From NCBI GenBank assembly GCA_015680685.1, contig MNCI01008971.1:13814-69546 (forward strand): a stretch of 55,733 nt of DNA, read 5' to 3'. Position numbers and translations under genes: made by a program. This document shows positions 45,400 through 55,733 of this stretch, piece by piece. Position 1 is the first letter of the stretch; each line of letters begins with the position of its first letter. Source of the stretch: Gnetum montanum (lineage: Eukaryota; Streptophyta; Gnetopsida; Gnetales; Gnetaceae). Below the pieces are notes generated by a model that was not told the DNA's origin, did not search any database, and worked only from the letters and a program-made list of their open reading frames with translations.

Positions 45400-46520
45400 T
45401 CAATGCTGTCCAGAATAATCTACTACTGTTTATGTCCACTAATAAGCTGCTCCTGTTCATGGTTTTACTCTTTGGTTGAATTAGAGCATAACGAAAGCTT
45501 TATTCATTTTAAACTTATTTTCACTGGTTGGATTCTTCTGCATAATCAACTCCATCTGCAATTTTCTATTCGTGAGAACGGCTTGAATTATTGACATTCT
45601 TCATGCAAGAAAAGGATTGCTGACTGCAGTTTTGGCTGTCCACTCTTAAACCATTTGAACAAAGCAAAATGCAAGCGATGTATGATATAATAATGGTAAA
45701 GCAATGTTAGATTTGCGTTTCAAATAAGGAAAAGTCAGAATTGATGGTGTTGGGTTGATTCTTGTCTGAATTCTTTAATTAAGCTTTTGCTTCACGAACA
45801 CCCTTAAAAAAAGATTGAGGCCACCAGAGCATCCAAATGCGGTTCCCAATGATCTGGTGCGTTTGGTTTACTTTGCCGGAGAAAGTAAAAAAAATTTCTC
45901 TTTATTTAAAAAATGAGACAAAATTGGGCGCTCAATGATTGTTTTTTTGTCCGTGAAAACGCGCGATGCTTGCATGCACATGGGTCCGATATTTTATATT
46001 CCGGTAAGCCATGATTGGTGGCATAAGCCATGAACAAAAATATTCGCTCAAAATGGGTGCGTTGGCTGTTCATCACATTCGTGGCGACTCTTCCAGAAAT
46101 TTTGTTTCGGTGGATCCGTGAATTGACGGCTTGCGTCCACTTCCTTCTTTCTTTTTTTCTTACTCGACATGTTTTTTCTGGACGGGTTAGTTGCTATTTT
46201 GGTATTTCCCTGTAATCAGAAAAGGGTAAACTACACTCACGTCAACATGACAAGTACGCACTTCAACTCCAAATTCCAAATCTTGGACACGGAAAAGCAT
46301 TTTAAACTTGTGTTCCCACTAGTCAACATCAATGTTGCTACATTCATGCATTTTTGTTTGTAAATAGAATATTCTACTGAGGAAGGTTATTACAGGAAGG
46401 AAATTTTCCGTCTATTTTTTAACGTAGTCGTAATGCAGTGTATCGTTGGACTTGTGCGGACATGTTCGGTGACCCAAACCACAGCATAATCTTGAATCTC
46501 TAGAACCTCGTGATGTTGAC
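45400..46520. other. Distal upstream region of COI1
   Basis: There is no convincing gene. GTGCGTTTGGTTTAC near 45858 resembles a hAT-type MITE end, but no partner was found. Confidence 0.4.
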
Positions 46521-46541
46521 ATATATATATATATATATATA
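46521..46541. repeat. (AT)10 microsatellite
   Basis: An uninterrupted AT dinucleotide run. Confidence 0.95.
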
Positions 46542-46617
46542 ATGTTTTATTTATGTGGTTTGTTTGGTGAATGATCTGATTTTTCTTCTTTTGACCTCAA
46601 GAATTAAACCTTTGAGG

Positions 46618-47497
46618 TGATGAGCAATGGAGCAACCCAACACCCAACTATGCAAGTCACAAATGTTTCACACATAATTAGATCATAATCCGTAGACAAG
46701 GCAATATGATTATGCTAGTAATTAGTTTAAGTTGGTGACCATTGTCTTCCCACGTGGAGCTAGTGAAGTTTACATGTATGGTTTAGCTCACAGTGAGTTG
46801 TATTATAATTGATGTTGTAGGGCCATTGTTACTTCTAATGAACATGGTGAAGTAAAAAGAGCTTCTAAGTCTAAGTCTAACTAAAACATTAAACAAATCT
46901 ATTCTATCCTAAGGCGACAAGTATCTAATTTTGGCCTTCCGTACACACCCTAGGCTTCGTGTAACTACTACTAGGATTATCAAATGCTTTGCTACTAGGC
47001 AAACCAAGCGACAACACTACTAGGTTACCAAGCAATTACACTTAAGTGCTCAAGATCAATCATACTCATTCCACTTAACAACAGTAATGGTAAAGTGCAT
47101 GGGAAAGTAAACATTAACTAAGAAAACAATAAACATTATCCCAAGTAAAACAATTATTAGGAAAATGTTGCAATAGTATGAAATAGCCCGATCTTTATTG
47201 CGGATCACACCTGTGCCCAAGTACAAAATGCTCAAATAAAGACTTTATACACTACATCACACTACACTGTGGGCATTCACACTTCTAAGTGTTAAAGACT
47301 AACTCACAAAAACAAACTGCAAGAGTTACGCTACTATTAAATGAAACTTATGTAGATCCATGTGCCTAGGTGTTGTATTTATAAGCTAGAACGCATTTTG
47401 CAATATCACATATATGATAACGTAGCTAGTGCTATGATATCAGAGCTACGATATTGTATATTTGATATCATAGTCCTTGAAAAACTTGACTTTAACA
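46618..47497 (-). mobile_element. Gypsy-like LTR (880 bp), 3' LTR of minus-strand element A
   Basis: In plus view it starts TGATGAGC and ends CTTTAACA, followed by TACCCCCACAA, which is a polypurine tract on the minus strand. The TATA box (TATTTATA in plus view) lies at 47376-47383, giving a U3 of about 114 bases. It aligns with the LTR at 50881-51684. Confidence 0.7.
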
Positions 47498-50450
47498 TAC
47501 CCCCACAATTGATTGAAAACTCATCCTCAAGTTAAAAAAAAATGAGGATAGAATTCCTTACAAAATTGGGAGGTAGATTTACATGACACTTTATGCTACA
47601 ATGATGTTTTTACAAAAATGACACAAGATATGATAGCCCAAACTTTGAGAAAAATGAAAATTGAATGAAGCTTAATGTAACCTATGTGGTTCCTGGTAGT
47701 GGTGACTCCTCCATTGGTTTCTTCTCCTTGTCGTTAGGCTTCTAAAATTTGTATCAATTGAGTAGCGTCTAAGGCTTCTCCTTCTTTGATCTTGGGTCAT
47801 GTACTATCCATGCTTGTTGTGTAATGTTTGATAGAGCTAGTACATTCCATAGACATGGTAGCTACGGAAACATTTGATTAATTTTGACATACCATGCTGC
47901 AAACTACCTCCTCTCTTCTTCAAATGCTCTAGCCTTGTCTCATAACTCATGATAATTAGACAATCTTCTAGCTAGATTCACTACAACATCGTTTTTGTCC
48001 TTGGTAGCCAGCCTTTACTACTTCTAGTTCAAAGTTTGCCACCTGAAGTTTCTATAAGGCATCTTTCCGATCTGCAGACTCCTTTTTATATAAGGCATAT
48101 GTGGCTGCTACTTATTGTTCAAGTTCATTTTTGAGTGCGCCTGCTATTAACATGGCCAAGTAGCATAATGAAGGTTAGCTAACCCCATGTACTCTTTTAG
48201 ATCTTTTATCTGTAGGTCTTTGTTTTTGACTTTTGCTTAGTGGACGTGAGCATAACTATCCAAGATGGACTGCCAATCTAGATTTTGTGTTAATATGGCA
48301 CTAATTCGAGCCTTAGCTATCTAGATTTCCTTCTCATTGATTTTTTATACATCCCCACCTGGTCACGAAAAAGTGCTCTTTGAGCCTTTCATGCTTCTTA
48401 GCTTTATTTTCCCATGTGCTGATCTCAATAGCTGACTTTTGTTTAATTGTGTGTACCTCCTCTATTGAGAGGATTTGGTTTTCCCTTACTAAGCGACTCA
48501 TGTCTTAGTTAATCCTCATCAGTTGTTTGCTCAACTAATGGATGCTTTACTCCAAGATATTTTTCTGCTTCTTAATGTTGGTTAACCTAGTGTTATCTAC
48601 AATGAGCTATGTGTTTTCTTCTTGTGTTGTGGTGAGTGCTTTAGCATGTGTGTATGCTTGTGCTTCTGCTATTGAGACATTCCACACTACTTTCTTGTTT
48701 TTGTTTTCCATTTGCTTATTCTGCTTTAGTAAGTGATTGACTTGTTTCATTCTGAATGACTCTAATTGATCAAGTGCAATGTATTCTATAGGATCTTTGC
48801 ATTTCACGCTCTTCTTGTAGTTTAAGAATTTTAGCTTTTGCATGTTCCACCCTCGTCTCTGCCATAATGAGCTTGCCCTTTATTGTGATTAGCTCTAACT
48901 GCATTGCAATAACGCCACTTCAGATGTCAAAAAACGTGGTCATCATGTGCCTAGTCTATAGTGGTCAATCTAGCACATCCTCATGATCTATAGGAGTCGT
49001 TGAGGTTGCAACTAACATTTGAGCATCCCTTGCTCTAGTTAAATCAACTAGAGGCACAATGAGTACGTTGAAAGATTCTTTAATGTGATTCGTGATCACT
49101 TCTGCAATTCCTGCTACATCTTGGTGCTACATAACCACAACTGTAACTCCTTCTCCTATTTCAAGCACCACTTGGAGTGATGAAACATTCCCAGAGATCT
49201 GTTGTGACCATTGGGCCTCTCCTCTTAACTGCAATGATATATGTCCATTGACAAGATCTGTGAAAATGGTGGACTGAATGGCACTATTGATCACTATGTA
49301 GAGGTTTGTCCCCTCCTATGTTCCCCAACTAATAGTTTTTGCAATCTATTGCAGATGACTCATTAATGGCCGATAGTTCTATGATGACAGTGGTGGGATT
49401 TGCTATTACTACTATTCTTTTTATTTTTGTTGCTACTGCTATTGTTGACCACTAGGACCTGCTTGCTATTCTTATTCAGTTTGTGTGGTTTCCCTAGATT
49501 TTGTCTATTCCTCCACCTGATCTTTCTTTGATGGTGCTGGCTTGAGCTTTTCAGCATATGCGGAATTCTAAGCTTTTTTGAGGATGTCATTAGTGTACCC
49601 TAGGATTCCAACATGGTTGTAGAGCTTCCTAATTAGGCAAGGTAATGGAAGTGTGAGCTTCCTTACCTTCTTTTCCCTGAACCACCTCTAAATTTTCATA
49701 AAGTAGAGTTGTGCGAGATTGACGTTGTACTTTCCCATCAGAATCGCACTTCCTTTGGCCGCATAGGTGGATAACTTGTTGAGTCTTTTGGTGGGAAATA
49801 GGTGATATGTACTAATTTTAAAATATATTGTATCCTCCAAAGTTAATTCATTGTATTCCTTATCTTCTTTGCCATATGTTGTTCTCAGCCATAGTTTTCT
49901 GGTTTCTATGTCTAATCTAGTGGATAGATGTGCAAATCTTTATCCTTCATTAGGCACATTTAAATCTTCTATTATTGCCTCCATTGAGTATGAAATAGAG
50001 ATTCCCTCTATGTTGATTATAGCATCTTCTTCTTTATTGTGCTAGAATTGGTAGGTCTACCCTAGATATTATTCACCACTATTTAATAGGATGGGCCATA
50101 ATAGTGATGCTTAGAGTTGCATCCTTACAGCTTCCAGAACAAATTCCACGAATGGACCAAAGTTCATTTTCATAATTACTATGGTGGGGAGCAATTTCTC
50201 CTGGATGGCTTGGAGGCATTCTTGTGACAGTGTGAGATGCTATCCTTGTTCTTACATTCCTTCTACCTTTGCTTTGGCCGATTGTCCTATAGCAAGGGTT
50301 TCCTAATGGATACTGAAGGATTGAGCCTCCTACTTTGCATGTTCTGCTTGTGGCTCTTATTCTTCCATTTGGCCTTTGCCATGGCCTCTTAGTCTCTTGC
50401 TTGCGGGTTGTGGAAGTTCACCTTATGCTCCTCTCTTTAGGGCCATCTAC
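47498..50450 (-). mobile_element. Internal region of gypsy-like element A
   Basis: The minus strand carries the homologue of the intronic ORF at 37235-38026. It reads YFKISTYHLFPTKRLNKLST and AAKGSAILMGK (about 49850-49720), then ILGYTNDILKKA (about 49610-49570), a Lys/Gln-rich stretch and a coiled-coil-like region (48843-48300, MENKNKKVVWNVSIAEAQAY). No gag, protease or RT is visible before the next LTR. Stops throughout. Confidence 0.6.
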
Positions 50451-50880
50451 AATCAATCAAGGGTTAGGAGTCACTAAAGTGTCCTCATAAATTCTTAATA
50501 GTTCTATACCTTACTCATACCCTTAGTTACATTAAGTTCTTAGTTCATTATGATTGTAGAGTTAAGAAATTTTCAAAAAGTAGCCCCATTAGTGCTTTTC
50601 TATGGCTTAAGATAATTGGTATGGTTGATTAGAAGTCCTATTAAAAGTTGTTTTGGCCTTTATATGAGTGATTTTCTTTAAAAAATTCTTGTTACTCTCC
50701 TTTAAACTTACCTTTATAATACCTTTCAAGCATTAGAAATTTCAAAAAATTGACTAAGATGTTCCTCACTAGCACCCCACTTCTAATGATTAAGATGAGT
50801 ACTCTAGGATCAGAGAGATTCAAAAATCACAAAAATCGAAGCAATAATGTGTAAGTTATGGCTTGGGGAAGTTAGGAGGT

Positions 50881-51684
50881 TGATGAGTGGTGAGGTATCC
50901 CTACGTCCAACCATATGAATCACAAGCATTCATGCACAATTTGATCAAATCTCATGGATGGGACTAGTTGTGGCATCTAGATCGTTATGCCTTGATCATA
51001 GTTCACTGTCTTCCCACTTGCACTAGTGGTAACTTTGTCATGTATGGTTTAGTCAAGAGCGTGACATATGATTTTTATTATTTTATATTTTATAAGTTTA
51101 ATCACCTAAAACAAGAATGAAAGGTAGAAGAATTTAATATCTAATTAATCTACTACTTAGCTAACCTAACACAAGTACCCATTCCTACTCCCTGAGTACA
51201 TCTTGAACACATGTAGCACTATTAGGTTACCAAACATTAAGCATTTCTGGGTTACCAAGTGCTACACATATTCTTGGAGTGGTCGTGCTTATGTTCATTA
51301 ACAACTAAAATTAATTGCTCAATTAATGTGCATTAAAGTAAAGTGCATGAATAATAAATGCATTGAAAGAAACATTGATCTATTCTTAGTGCTACAAGGT
51401 TTATCAAAAGGACTCATCTTGATTCCCGTCACACTATTATGATCAGGTACATCAGTGCTTGAATAAAGGTCTGTACACACTTAGACTCTTGTTGCAAGCA
51501 CTCAAAAATATTCTAACTTTGAAATAACTAAACTTTACGAACTTCGTTACTCTATGACTAAAAACTATATGCAAATCATGTACCCAAGTGCTGTATTTAT
51601 AGGTCAGCACATATGCCATGATATCAAATATCTGACATCACTTTTGGGCCTCGATATCGAAGCTAGGCAAAACACAATTCATCA
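50881..51684 (-). mobile_element. Gypsy-like LTR (804 bp), between elements A and B
   Basis: In plus view it starts TGATGAGTGG and ends CAATTCATCA, followed by TACCCTCATG (decayed polypurine tract of the minus strand). The TATA box lies at 51594-51601. Because a polypurine tract and 3' internal sequence lie to its right, it is the 3' LTR of a second element. No primer-binding site is readable on its left. Confidence 0.7.
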
Positions 51685-53110
51685 TACCCTCATGATTGAA
51701 TGAAAACTTGTCTTCGAGTGAACAATAGGAGGAATAAGTCCCTTACATAATATTGGGAAGGTATGGGATTATTGATTGACATGCAAACTACTGACTAACT
51801 CTGAGTGGAGCATTATAGAATTTTATTCAAGTGGATGCATACAAAATGATAGAGTGACAAAAAAGACTAGACAAACGTTGAAGATTACAAAATTTGCAAA
51901 GGTCTTTAGGAATCCACTAAAGATGATTCTTCTTATTGCCAGTAGCAGTGGTAGACTTTTAACCTTGATCGTTATGTCAATGCTTCATTGGTTATGCAGA
52001 ACATTTTTGAAGGATGAATTGAAATTTCTTCTCATCACCCCAAGGATCTAGTAAACATGCAAAGTTTGAGCTACTGTCTTATATGTGTTGTATTTGTCCA
52101 TGGGCATATCCTTTGTTGTCCCCCCACCCTTGGCTTCATTTTTGTGCCTAGCAAAAGACCTTCTTCTTAGGTGTTTCTTTTAGCATCACTTGTAGTGACC
52201 AAAGGATCAACATTAGTTTTGGTAAATTTTCGTTAATAATTAACCTTTTTTGGATTCCTTAGTTTTTGTTTAAGCATAAGATGATTGCAGCATGCTATGC
52301 CCAAGGCTATGAGGTAACTCAAATCATCAAGTTGTTCACATTATTTTGATCAATTACTATTAGTTACCATGATGTTGGAAAATAAGATGTTAGAAAAATT
52401 TCAAAGCGGACATTCCCAACCCCCATGACTAATAAGTGTAACTTCGGAAGCACATAAGTTTTCAAAAAATTGAAACCAAAGGTCTAATTTAGAAGGTGAC
52501 CAAGAAATATTAATGGATATGGAAATAGAAAAGTAGGAAAAATTAATGAAAGTAATGAGATGTAGTTCCAAAATCATGCATAAATTTAGAAAAACTATCA
52601 TTGATGTTTTGGAAGATGTGAAGGTTAGTTTAAAGCCATGATCAACAAAGTTATGCAAGTGGGTCCTCCCCAAAGCAAACTCTTACCATAATTCCATTGC
52701 ATAACCACTTCTATAGATGTTCATGGATGCCTGAGAAGTTAAATGTATACCATGTCTTTGTTCCAAACAACACACAACTATCATGGTTAGGGTGTTGCAC
52801 TATACTACACAAAACCAAAAGGCTCATAATTGCATGCAACAATGAGGTGACTAATGGAATGAGAAGGGATTGTAGAGATCGAGATGTAAGGTACTTGACC
52901 ATGTCCATAATAGGTTCTTGTGGCAAGTGTGATTAAAATGATTAACATACTTATCCATCGAAGTTTAGACCAAGTCCATCCCATGAACAATGATCTCACA
53001 TTGATCTGTTTCATCCTGCCAACCACCATGAGTCTACAACCACCTCAAAGAACAATCATCACTCCAAAAATAGAAGAAAATAGAAGAAGAAAGGAAAGGC
53101 CTTAGTTAGA
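51685..53110 (-). mobile_element. 3' internal region of gypsy-like element B
   Basis: The first about 80 bases match the sequence following LTR A (AAAACTTGTCTTCGAGT against AAAACTCATCCTCAAGT; CCTTACA, ATTGGGA). Beyond that the sequence is AT-rich without recognisable coding content. Confidence 0.5.
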
Positions 53111-53905
53111 GGGGTGCCTTCAGGCATGGGTAACATGTTTGTCTAGTTCCATAACTAGTGCTTGTAGTCCATTATTATGTCTAAAGGGTGTGCTTTGAAT
53201 TTCCATTATTGTTTATTATTATTTTTCTATTCTTTTTTTTTTCTTTTTTTTTAATGAAAACCACACCATGCAAAGACAAAGATTTCTTTTTATTGATTAA
53301 TAGAGAAGTGATGATACGTTCTAAGAGGAGTCATAAACCACATGAAGGAAGTCAAGAAGAGAACCCAACAAGTCCCCTTGAGGTCACACCCTTATCATTC
53401 CCACTTGGTTGTTCTCTCTTTCTTTAAGGTATAATGATCAGTAATTAATTTTAGTTGCATAAAAGAAGAACCAAATTGTTTTCATGAAAAAGACCCTTTT
53501 ATTCAGAGAATTGGAGGGATGGATGAGGTGGTGTTACTACTTTACACAATTACTTACCCAATCATCTTAATAGCGTAGCACAAAAACGTAACACATATTG
53601 TTGACTTTTGCATCATGACTTGGCAATATTATTAACAAAAACATAAAATACATTCATAAAACATAAAGAGAATGACTCAATGAAGGAGAAAAATATAAAG
53701 AAATGAAAAATATTAAAAAATGAAAAACATATGAAGAATCAGAAAATTCTAGAATTAATAAGCAAATCAGTTATTTCCATGCATCTTTGAAATAGTTTTA
53801 TATTCTCATTTTCAAGCCACTAGGTGTCCTCTGATTTAGTGACTACTACATAGACTGGCTTTTGCTCACACACTTGCTTCTGAACTTTATCGTGGATCGG
53901 TATCG
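53111..53905 (-). mobile_element. Post-protease spacer fragment of the gypsy-like family
   Basis: The minus strand is collinear with 34146-35440: GACACCTAGTG (about 53825), a T-rich tract (53740-53640), ACCAAGTGGGAATGATAAGG (about 53405) and the TGTTACCCATGCCT motif (about 53140). Confidence 0.55.
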
Positions 53906-54032
53906 AGGTTATGTTAATATTTCAAACTTCCAGCCTAGAATTGCACCCTTTATCATTATTGGTGATGGATGGATTCTTCTATTTCTCCATTGATGAGTCA
54001 TAGTTCTATTGGTTGCATCGATGAGGCCTTGT

Positions 54033-54905
54033 TGACATAGCCTCGTCAATGGGGTCTTGTCGACAAAGCCTAGTTGATGCACCATATCATGCATCGACAT
54101 GGCCCCATTGACGTAATGTTTGTATTCGGCTATAAATATGCACCTACTAGCTGCATTTATGGCAAGAGGGATTTTAGTTGTAGTGAAGCTCTTGCAATTT
54201 TTCTATTTGAAAGTTAGAATTTTTCTCCCAAGTGTCCATAGAAGGAGTGATTGAGTGTACGAATCTTTATTCGAGCATTGTTGTACCTAAGCGTGATAGT
54301 GTGTGCAACAATAAAGATGAGCTTTCTGATAAGCCTTGCAATAGTTTGGATAGATTAAATATTTTATTTATGCATTTAATGTTTTTAATTATTTATTAAA
54401 TGTTTTTCAGTAATTAAGTTAACGAGGCAATTAAGCAAGATAGATTACACACAGAAGTATGACTGCTTCAAGCGTAACATGTATTCACTTGGTAATTCTA
54501 GTAGCATTATTGCTTGGTACGCCGAGTAGCATAAAGCTTAGTCGCCTAGCAATGGATATGTGGGTTTAGGACACGTACAGAAAGTAAGACTAGATGCTTA
54601 TGTTAGGATTAGTCAAATGCTAGTTAATTAGTTAATTTAAATTAGTTCATCTAATTACTTTTATCTATATTTGAACACCAAACTATAAAACACAAAATGA
54701 TAAAAATCAGATGTCTCAATTACACTTAACCATACCATTGTACATCACAAGTGTAATTGGGAAGACAATGATTGACCTTAAGGCAGATTCACTTCTTAGA
54801 AGACTATTACATTGGAAACGATAAAGTCCATGGAATTCGACCAGATCGTGCATGAAAACTTTGTGATTCGTATGAGTGGGTGTAGGGGTACCTTGCCACT
54901 CATCA
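54033..54905 (+). mobile_element. 5' LTR of a plus-strand gypsy-like element
   Basis: The TATA box TATAAATAT lies at 54131. It ends TGCCACTCATCA just before a primer-binding site. It contains a 20-bp-arm inverted repeat (54044-54113) upstream of the TATA. The left end is inferred from U3 lengths in other copies. Confidence 0.6.
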
Positions 54906-54925
54906 TTGGTGCCATTGTTGGGAAC
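54906..54925 (+). other. Primer-binding site
   Basis: TTGGTGCCATTGTTGGGAAC follows the LTR directly. It differs from the Athila/Tat-type TTGGCGCCGTTGCCGGGG mostly by changes expected of CpG decay. Confidence 0.6.
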
Positions 54926-55074
54926 TTTGTTTGTTGAAACGTGCGCTATATAAGATTAGTGAATATTATTCATATTATTAGATGAACTCAAGGTCAACAT
55001 CGCTCTCAACGATGTATAAACTACTAAGCACACTAATAATTTTATTTATTTTGAAAAATGTCGTCTTCTTCCAA

Positions 55075-55561
55075 CAAATGCAAAGATGTCAAATCCTTGG
55101 TCCCATAGGAGTGTAAAGTGGTATATACTCATCTAGATGAGTATGTGCCAAATTTCACCTTCATCCTACATTAGGATGAACAATTGTGATGGTGTGATAT
55201 GGAGGGCAACATTGTCTTGCCCCCTGATTGGTCTATGCCAAGGATGCTGCTTAAAACTCTTCAAAAGTTGGGCATCTTAGATCTTCATGAAGAATACATT
55301 GTGGATGGTTATGACACTAGAAACTACTATCCTACTAAAACACAATGCAAGCAAGATCAATGTTAGGAGAAGCTCCATGAGGCTACAAAGGAAAAACATT
55401 ACACTAATCCCTTATTCCTACTAAATGAAGATGACAATGAGGATCCTCCCTTTGAAGGTTTTCAACATGAAGGTTCTCCACCCCTTGTTATTGGTGACAT
55501 AGGTGTAAACTTGAACCTATGATCCACTATTCATATATTAGGTTCAGGAAAAAGTGACAGC
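55075..55561 (+). pseudogene. gag N-terminal relic of the plus-strand element
   Basis: THLDEYVPNFTFILH and DEQL match [15 protein letters not shown] at 31335. It continues RMLLKTLQKLGILDLHEEY with several stops. It is cut by another LTR at 55562. Confidence 0.6.
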
Positions 55562-55733
55562 TGATGAGTGGCGAGGTACCCCTACACTCCACCATACGAA
55601 TACGAGCATGCACGCGCGATCCGGTCGAACTCCGCAGACTAAATGCCTTAACACCACAAGAAACACTTGGGGTTAATCGTTCGTTGTCTTCCCAGGCTTG
55701 CTTGTATGTGTCACGGTGTATGGTTAAGCAAGT
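55562..55733 (-). mobile_element. Gypsy-like LTR, minus orientation, cut by window edge
   Basis: It starts TGATGAGTGGCGAGGTACCC and aligns with the LTR at 50881, but it keeps many CpG dinucleotides where that copy has TG or CA. It is inserted in the gag relic on its left. Confidence 0.65.

Noticed and set aside
45850-45875. hAT-like terminal repeat GTGCGTTTGGTTTAC
   Set aside because: No inverted partner was found within 1 kb, so a MITE cannot be supported.
1-55733. CRISPR-like arrays, tRNA or rRNA genes, biosynthetic or defence gene clusters
   Set aside because: None is present. The only tRNA-like sequences are SINE heads, and the only multi-copy short repeats are local tandem duplications and the gypsy spacer motif.

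Overview
The window is nuclear DNA of a land plant. It is AT-rich, CpG-poor and dominated by decayed retrotransposons. It holds one convincing protein-coding gene: an intact COI1 gene, encoding the F-box/leucine-rich-repeat jasmonate co-receptor, on the minus strand. Three coding exons (44421-44953, 41761-42241, 13630-12878) join in frame to a 588-residue protein. A 2.2-kb intron 1 and a 28.1-kb intron 2 stuffed with old repeats suggest a gymnosperm, probably a conifer. That is inference from gene architecture, because no species-specific marker is visible.

Layout. 1-5.3 kb: minus-strand relic of a LINE carrying two tRNA-derived SINE copies, followed by the 3' stub of an RTE-type LINE. 6.2-11.1 kb: three decayed copies (+, -, +) of a LINE ORF1/gag-like region. 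11.1-12.9 kb: COI1 downstream flank with a 255-bp hAT-like MITE. 12.9-13.6 kb: COI1 exon 3. 13.6-41.8 kb: intron 2, with an LTR-like block, LINE pieces of three kinds, a Ty1-copia RT/RNase H relic, two SINEs, a young LINE tail with a perfect 15-bp target-site duplication, and a gypsy-like element (LTR, primer-binding site, gag, protease, plant-transposon-protein ORF) with no visible reverse transcriptase. 41.8-42.2 kb: exon 2. 42.2-44.4 kb: intron 1. 44.4-45.3 kb: GC-rich exon 1 and leader with two upstream ORFs, a G-box and a TGACG motif. 46.6-55.7 kb: LTRs and internal pieces of the same gypsy-like family on both strands, cut by the right edge.

The most notable observations are these. (1) Intron 2 of COI1 needs a GC donor (GAG|GCAAGT) rather than GT to keep the frame. 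(2) A SINE in the intron shares its 3' tail with a LINE 3 kb away. (3) A gypsy-like family appears repeatedly as gag + protease + plant-transposon-protein ORF without pol. (4) Two upstream ORFs overlap as TAATG in the COI1 leader. (5) CpG decay between LTR copies orders them by age. No tRNA gene, rRNA, CRISPR array or bacterial-type system was found. Apart from COI1, all recognisable coding sequence is broken transposon sequence.
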